From positions 434,001 through 498,000 of the forward strand of contig JAEZET010000004.1 in NCBI GenBank assembly GCA_023433065.1: DNA of 64,000 bases, written 5' to 3'. Under the pieces are notes generated by a model. It was not told the origin of the DNA. It ran no database searches and was given only the letters and a program-made list of their open reading frames with translations. Position numbers and translations under genes: made by a program. Of this stretch, positions 59,801 to 64,000 are shown piece after piece; the stretch's first letter is position 1; each line of letters begins with the position of its first letter. This DNA comes from Cyanobacteria bacterium OH_CBrB_359. Lineage in GTDB: Bacteria > Cyanobacteriota > Vampirovibrionia > Gastranaerophilales > Gastranaerophilaceae.

Positions 59801-60655
59801 TTACCCTTTCCAGGAAATTCCCCAATGGAGCTTTTCCCTTAATACGGAATAAAAACAATTGCTGTCTAAGTTTAAAAGTAATAATTTTGCCTTTTTATTG
59901 TGTTTTTCTATGATGATTTTTTCAGACGGGTTAATATCCATCACTATCTGACCGTCAGCTGAGATTTTTAGCTTTGGTTTGACTTGGCATGTTGTGACTT
60001 TTATTTTTTCTTCTGCGGGCACAACCAAAGGTCTTGCATTCATTGTGTGAGGACAAATAGGGACTATAACCATTGCTTCAAGACTGGGAACTAATATAGG
60101 CCCGCCGGCAGAAAGTGTATATGCGGTTGATCCTGTAGGGGTAGAGATAATTATTCCGTCAGCAAGGTAATCACAAACTATTTTATCGTTGATATGTACA
60201 TAAAGTCTGGATGTTCTTGAAAAACTTTCTCCTTTTATCACGATATCATTAAGTGCAGTGAGTTTTGAGTTTAAAGCGCTCAGCATCAATCTTTCTTCTA
60301 TTTTAAATTGACCTTCTAAAATTTTTTCTATTGCAAAATTAATTTCAGACGGTTTGGATTGGGATAAAAACCCCAATCTGCCAAGGTTTACACCAAATAT
60401 TGGCGTGTCATATTGACTATAAAATCTGGCTGATTTTAATAATGTACCGTCACCTCCTACTGCTATTGCAAAAGTTAATGAGGTATCCATTCTGTCTATT
60501 GAAACCCTTTTGCTTTTCAACCCCTGATTTGATAAAGCCAGTTCGATTTTTTCAATAGTTTCAATTGATTTGGCAATTCCGGGGTTGTAAATAATCCCAA
60601 TTTTATTTAATGATATTTCATCCCCGAATGACGATATTATGTACTTTTTATTCAT
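59801..60655 (-). CDS. nadK: NAD kinase
   Basis: 284 residues from ATG 60655; a TTG at 60691 would be nearer the upstream gene but has no Shine-Dalgarno. Motifs: GGDGTLLKSAR (catalytic Asp), GVNLGRLGFLSQ, and DGIIISTPTGSTAYTLSAGGP. It phosphorylates NAD to NADP. In the operon with recN. Confidence 0.92.
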   Translation of the reverse strand: MNKKYIISSFGDEISLNKIGIIYNPGIAKSIETIEKIELALSNQGLKSKRVSIDRMDTSLTFAIAVGGDGTLLKSARFYSQYDTPIFGVNLGRLGFLSQSKPSEINFAIEKILEGQFKIEERLMLSALNSKLTALNDIVIKGESFSRTSRLYVHINDKIVCDYLADGIIISTPTGSTAYTLSAGGPILVPSLEAMVIVPICPHTMNARPLVVPAEEKIKVTTCQVKPKLKISADGQIVMDINPSEKIIIEKHNKKAKLLLLNLDSNCFYSVLREKLHWGISWKG

Positions 60656-60697
60656 ATCAGAATTATACACTAAATCTAATATTCTTAACAAAACATC

Positions 60698-61255
60698 TTA
60701 AATTTTGTAAGCTAACAGTAATCCATCCGGTAAATCAATGATTTCTGATTGGTATTCTTTATGGTTTTGAATTAAATCAACAAATGGCTTAACTTTTTGC
60801 GCATGCGATGTAATATTGTCAGCGGAAATGATCCCGCCTTTTTTGAGCATGGGATGAACAAGCTCAAAGTATTTTATGTATTCTGATTTATTTGCATCAA
60901 TAAAAATAAAATCGAAGTCTTCGTTAATATCATCTTGTAGAATTTTTAAAGCAGAACCTAGTTTAGTAGTAATAATTTCATCCAGATTACATCTTTTAAA
61001 ATTTTCTATTGCAAGGGATTGCCTGTTTTCCCAAAATTCGATAGTGGTAAGATGTCCCCCGGTTTCTTTTAAGGCAGAAGCTATCCAGATTCCGGAGTAT
61101 CCGTTTGAAGTGCCAATTTCTAAAGCTTTTTTGGCGTTTACGGATTTAATTAAAATATTTAAAAAATTTGCAGTTTTATGCGATATATTCCAAAAATTGT
61201 CTGCCGTTCTTTCAAGCTCTTCAAGTATATCTTTATAATCTTCCAGAATATTCAT
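60698..61255 (-). CDS. SAM-dependent O-methyltransferase (family 3)
   Basis: 185 residues. The SAM motif ALEIGTSNGYSGIWIASAL is followed by LTTIEFWENR, then FDFIFIDANKSEYIKYF and GGIISADNITSH, the pattern of catechol/caffeoyl-CoA-type methyltransferases that use a metal. The substrate is unknown. TAATG: its start overlaps the stop of the beta-propeller gene. Confidence 0.85.
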   Translation of the reverse strand: MNILEDYKDILEELERTADNFWNISHKTANFLNILIKSVNAKKALEIGTSNGYSGIWIASALKETGGHLTTIEFWENRQSLAIENFKRCNLDEIITTKLGSALKILQDDINEDFDFIFIDANKSEYIKYFELVHPMLKKGGIISADNITSHAQKVKPFVDLIQNHKEYQSEIIDLPDGLLLAYKI

Positions 61256-62847
61256 TATTTTCTATCCACGATTGTTATGGAATTTACCGGAGTGTTAATT
61301 CCTAGTGTTTGTATGGCGTCTTCTTTATCAAGGTCAATTGCTACATATCTTTTTTCTAAAACATTTGTTATTAAAGCAAGATTTGTATTGTTAACCTGTG
61401 TTATTTTTTTAGAAAAACCGGAAATCGGTAATTTAATAACTTTTTTAATAGATTGCGATGTAGTATCAAAAACATATAGATCGTTACTTTGTGCACACAG
61501 AATAAATAGTTTTGAATTATAAAGAAGCATATCAGTTGGTTTAATGCCTATTTCAAAATCTTTTTCTTCGGTTGAAAATGTTTTTGGCGCTTTTGTAAGC
61601 TGAGGTTCGGTTTTATTTTTTAAGCTGAAGCCAGACATAAGATCTCCCAATATATCTGCATTGTCAGTATTTGTAATGCTTTTTGATTTTTCTTCTTCAA
61701 AAGATTTATTAAGATTGTAAGATACAACTTTTAATTTTTTATCCGTTCTGATTGCTAAATATAGCTTGTTATCATTTAGCAAAGTTTTGGATACGTTGGG
61801 AGCATTAGTAATTAATTTGTTTTCATAAGAGTCATCTAAGTTGATTATATAAATATCGCAGGTATCTTTATCCACATATGCTATTTGGATTCCGTCATCA
61901 GATATGGCAATTTTTTCAGGAGAACCAACAATTTTAATTTTTTCTTTTATAGTCATTGTTTTTAGATCGATTATAAAAATAGCTTTTCCTGGGGTGCTTG
62001 CAACATAAGCTTTTGAAGCATTTTTATCTAGAACAATTTCAGAAGGTTGTACATTAAGTTCTATTTGCTTTGCTATTTGTTCAAGTTTTACATCGACAAC
62101 GTCAATATTAGTTTGTCCAATTGTAGTGAGTAAAATATATCTTCCGTTCTCGACAGGTTTTATATCTTTGGGTACCCCATTTATTTTAAGGCTGTATAAA
62201 GGATCTGCCTGTTCTGATGAAAAGACTTTTAAATAGCTTGAATCATAGTTTGTTATGTAGTAAAGTTTGTTTTTTAGTTTATAATTGACCGCAACTTTTT
62301 CACTTGTGTAATTTTTGTTATTGGGTAGTGGTGCTGTTTTTGATTTGGTTTGGGGTTTAGCTTTTGCTTTTGCAACTATTTTAGCGCTGTATAAAGGCAC
62401 TTGGACGTTTCCTAAAACTCCTTTTAAAGTATCAGGAAGAGTAAGACCTTTAGGAACCAGTATGTCTTGAGGTATATATCCTGTTTTGATAACCATTGGT
62501 ATATCCTGATTTTGGCATACTGTAAGCGTGCCTTTTTGTGTTTTTATTAATTTTAATAAAGAATAATTATTATTGAAAATGATTACTTCAGGCTTTTTAT
62601 TCAAAGGGAGATTAGCCGGATAAGTGTAAGTTACAGATAGCTTATCAGTATTTTCTGTATAGGCCGGAATAACAGGAAGATATATTGTTCCGTCTGAAAG
62701 GCTGATTAAACCGTCAAACCTTACATTCGCACCGGGTATCTGTTTTACTATAAAGGCCTTTAGAGGTTCGGGAAGCTTTGTTGCAAAAGCTGCAGGAGTA
62801 CTAAAGACTAGTAAAGCCAATACCGTTATTAGATTCTTAAATTTCAT
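61255..62847 (-). CDS. Exported beta-propeller (YVTN-like) protein
   Basis: 530 residues with a signal peptide (about 1-22, ending AFA). The first 170 residues are an undefined domain, followed by a Lys/Ala/Pro linker. Beta-propeller blades then follow, such as KAYVASTPGKAIFIIDL, EKIAISDDGIQIAYVD and CDIYIINLDD. Such repeats form a six- or seven-blade propeller, probably a periplasmic binding platform. AGAGGGAAG before the ATG. Between dnaJ and the methyltransferase. Confidence 0.75.
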   Translation of the reverse strand: MKFKNLITVLALLVFSTPAAFATKLPEPLKAFIVKQIPGANVRFDGLISLSDGTIYLPVIPAYTENTDKLSVTYTYPANLPLNKKPEVIIFNNNYSLLKLIKTQKGTLTVCQNQDIPMVIKTGYIPQDILVPKGLTLPDTLKGVLGNVQVPLYSAKIVAKAKAKPQTKSKTAPLPNNKNYTSEKVAVNYKLKNKLYYITNYDSSYLKVFSSEQADPLYSLKINGVPKDIKPVENGRYILLTTIGQTNIDVVDVKLEQIAKQIELNVQPSEIVLDKNASKAYVASTPGKAIFIIDLKTMTIKEKIKIVGSPEKIAISDDGIQIAYVDKDTCDIYIINLDDSYENKLITNAPNVSKTLLNDNKLYLAIRTDKKLKVVSYNLNKSFEEEKSKSITNTDNADILGDLMSGFSLKNKTEPQLTKAPKTFSTEEKDFEIGIKPTDMLLYNSKLFILCAQSNDLYVFDTTSQSIKKVIKLPISGFSKKITQVNNTNLALITNVLEKRYVAIDLDKEDAIQTLGINTPVNSITIVDRK

Positions 62848-62864
62848 ACTTCCCTCTTTTGCGA

Positions 62865-63989
62865 TTAGTTATGAAGTGCATTTTTCATTTTATCTATTAT
62901 GGTTTCTGAATTTTTTTTATTTTTGTTTAATTCATACAGTTTTGAATATAATTTTTTTTCTTCAGATGTTAGATTGTGAGGAGTTTTAAGCTTAATAATG
63001 ACGTTGTGATCTCCTCTTCTGTTTTTTTCTCCGAGATATGGAACCCCTAAAGATTTCATAGTAATTATTTTATCATGTTCTGTAGCTGGAGGTATAGAAA
63101 AAGTTTTTTCCCCGTCCAAAGTTTTTATTAAGACTTCATCCCCAAGTGCTGCCTGAGGGAATGAAACCTCCAATATTGTATAAATATCATTTCCTTTTCG
63201 TTTAAAATATTTGTCTTCTTTAACAAATAAAACTATATATAAATCGCCGTTAGGACCGCCGTTTTTACCTGAATCACCTTCATTTGCTACTCTTATCTTG
63301 GAGTGGTTGTCAACTCCTGCAGGTATTTTAACTGTAATTTTCTTTTCTTTTTCAATTCTGCCTGCACCTTTACAGTCAGGGCAAGGATCTGTTATTTTCT
63401 TACCCGCTCCATGACAATTAGGGCAAGTTGAAATTTGGCTAAAATGTCCTAATATTGTTTGTGTTACCTGTTGAACCCTTCCTGTTCCGCCGCAAGTAGG
63501 ACATGTCGAAGGTGGGCTTCCCGGTTTGGATCCTGTACCGGAACACTTTTGACATTTTTCAAGATGGTCAATTTTTATTTCCTTTTCAACACCAAACACA
63601 GCTTCTTGGAAAGTTAACTCAATATCAAGTCTCAAATCAGAGCCTCTTTGTGGGGCATTTGGATCTTGTTGACGTTCTGAAAATCCTCCGAATCCGCCAA
63701 AAAAGCTTTCGAAAATATCATTTAAGTTACCGAATCCAAAATCAAATGGCCCTGAAGTATTATAACCTGCATTTTTAAGGCCGTCTTCTCCATATCTATC
63801 ATATAAAGCTCTTTTGTCATCGTCCATTAATGTTTCATAAGCTTTTCCGAGTTCTTTGAATTTTTCTTCAGCATCAGGTGCTTTATTCACGTCGGGGTGG
63901 CATTCTCTGGCTTTTTTTCTAAAAGCGCTTTTAATTTCATCTTTTGAGGCATTTTGATTTACCCCTAAAGTATCATAATAATTACTCAT
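62865..63989 (-). CDS. dnaJ: Chaperone DnaJ
   Basis: 374 residues with all parts: J domain (2-67, HPD in CHPDVNK), a Gly/Phe-rich linker, four CxxCxGxG zinc motifs (CQKCSGTG, CPTCGGTG, CPNCHGAG, CPDCKGAG), and the C-terminal substrate-binding domain. Co-chaperone of DnaK, whose gene is not in the window; it may lie just beyond the right edge, since this gene is read from there. First visible gene of the minus-strand operon. Confidence 0.95.
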   Translation of the reverse strand: MSNYYDTLGVNQNASKDEIKSAFRKKARECHPDVNKAPDAEEKFKELGKAYETLMDDDKRALYDRYGEDGLKNAGYNTSGPFDFGFGNLNDIFESFFGGFGGFSERQQDPNAPQRGSDLRLDIELTFQEAVFGVEKEIKIDHLEKCQKCSGTGSKPGSPPSTCPTCGGTGRVQQVTQTILGHFSQISTCPNCHGAGKKITDPCPDCKGAGRIEKEKKITVKIPAGVDNHSKIRVANEGDSGKNGGPNGDLYIVLFVKEDKYFKRKGNDIYTILEVSFPQAALGDEVLIKTLDGEKTFSIPPATEHDKIITMKSLGVPYLGEKNRRGDHNVIIKLKTPHNLTSEEKKLYSKLYELNKNKKNSETIIDKMKNALHN

Positions 63990-64000
63990 AATTCCATTTT

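Noticed and set aside
1..64000. CRISPR arrays, insertion sequences, integrases, prophage and toxin-antitoxin pairs
   Set aside because: Looked for direct repeats with regular spacers, terminal inverted repeats, and transposase, recombinase or toxin motifs; none seen. The tail-fibre-like repeats at 6706 are fused to a prepilin leader and have no phage neighbours.

Overview
This is an AT-rich window (about one third G+C by eye) with dense, mostly short operons on both strands. It looks chromosomal, not accessory: I see no transposase, integrase, phage module, plasmid gene or CRISPR array. The cell it implies is a diderm, largely anaerobic bacterium. It has LPS-type envelope genes (kdsD-kdsC for Kdo, lptB and an LptF/G permease), a BcsC-like outer-membrane cellulose exporter, prepilin-leader proteins, a ferredoxin-type 2-oxoacid oxidoreductase and rubrerythrin. 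It also has several small proteins starting M-K/R-I/V-S-P with an S/A-F-K/N-G/S motif soon after. Together these point to the Gastranaerophilales/Melainabacteria (Vampirovibrionia). That assignment is inference from gene content and style, not from a marker-gene comparison.

Layout. 1-3.4 kb: end of a U32-family protein, a STAS-like protein, and kdsD-kdsC. 3.5-8.9 kb: HEAT-repeat protein, UbiA-type prenyltransferase, small zinc-finger and RHH proteins, a prepilin/tail-fibre/S74-chaperone fusion, and two tandem related small genes. 9-12.4 kb: small heat-shock protein, an ACT-like regulator with a CoA-disulfide-reductase-type flavoenzyme, and a CtpA protease. 12.5-17.2 kb: unknown proteins, a GT-C-like membrane protein and a corrinoid-methyltransferase-like protein. 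17.4-21.8 kb: operon korA-korB-VKOR/DsbA-queH. 22.5-28.8 kb: cellulose operon bcsC-bcsZ-bcsA on the minus strand, without bcsB, followed upstream by a PocR/GAF/GAF protein with a degenerate histidine-kinase core.

31-41 kb: a prepilin gene, then a five-gene minus operon (M16 peptidase pair, PilZ protein, TPR protein, thioesterase), a LipM-like acyltransferase, rubrerythrin and a second TPR protein. 41.5-47.1 kb: three lineage-type unknown proteins and a lytic transglycosylase. 47.1-53.4 kb: UvrD helicase, lptB-lptF/G-phosphodiester glycosidase, ychF. 53.4-56.9 kb: tRNA-Arg(CCG), a coupled pair of unknown membrane proteins, RNase P RNA, and a matrixin-like metalloprotease with a zinc-ribbon partner. 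57-64 kb: alr, then the minus operon dnaJ, beta-propeller protein, O-methyltransferase, nadK, recN.

The most interesting points are: (i) the compact bcs operon lacking bcsB beside a sensor protein that has lost its phospho-accepting histidine; (ii) a type IV prepilin leader fused to tail-fibre-like repeats and a self-cleaving S74 chaperone; (iii) a short N-terminal motif shared by five otherwise unrelated proteins; and (iv) a repeated palindrome TATATACTTTGTATA upstream of an RHH regulator and of a tiny ORF. Everything was read by eye and from the translations; no database search was run.
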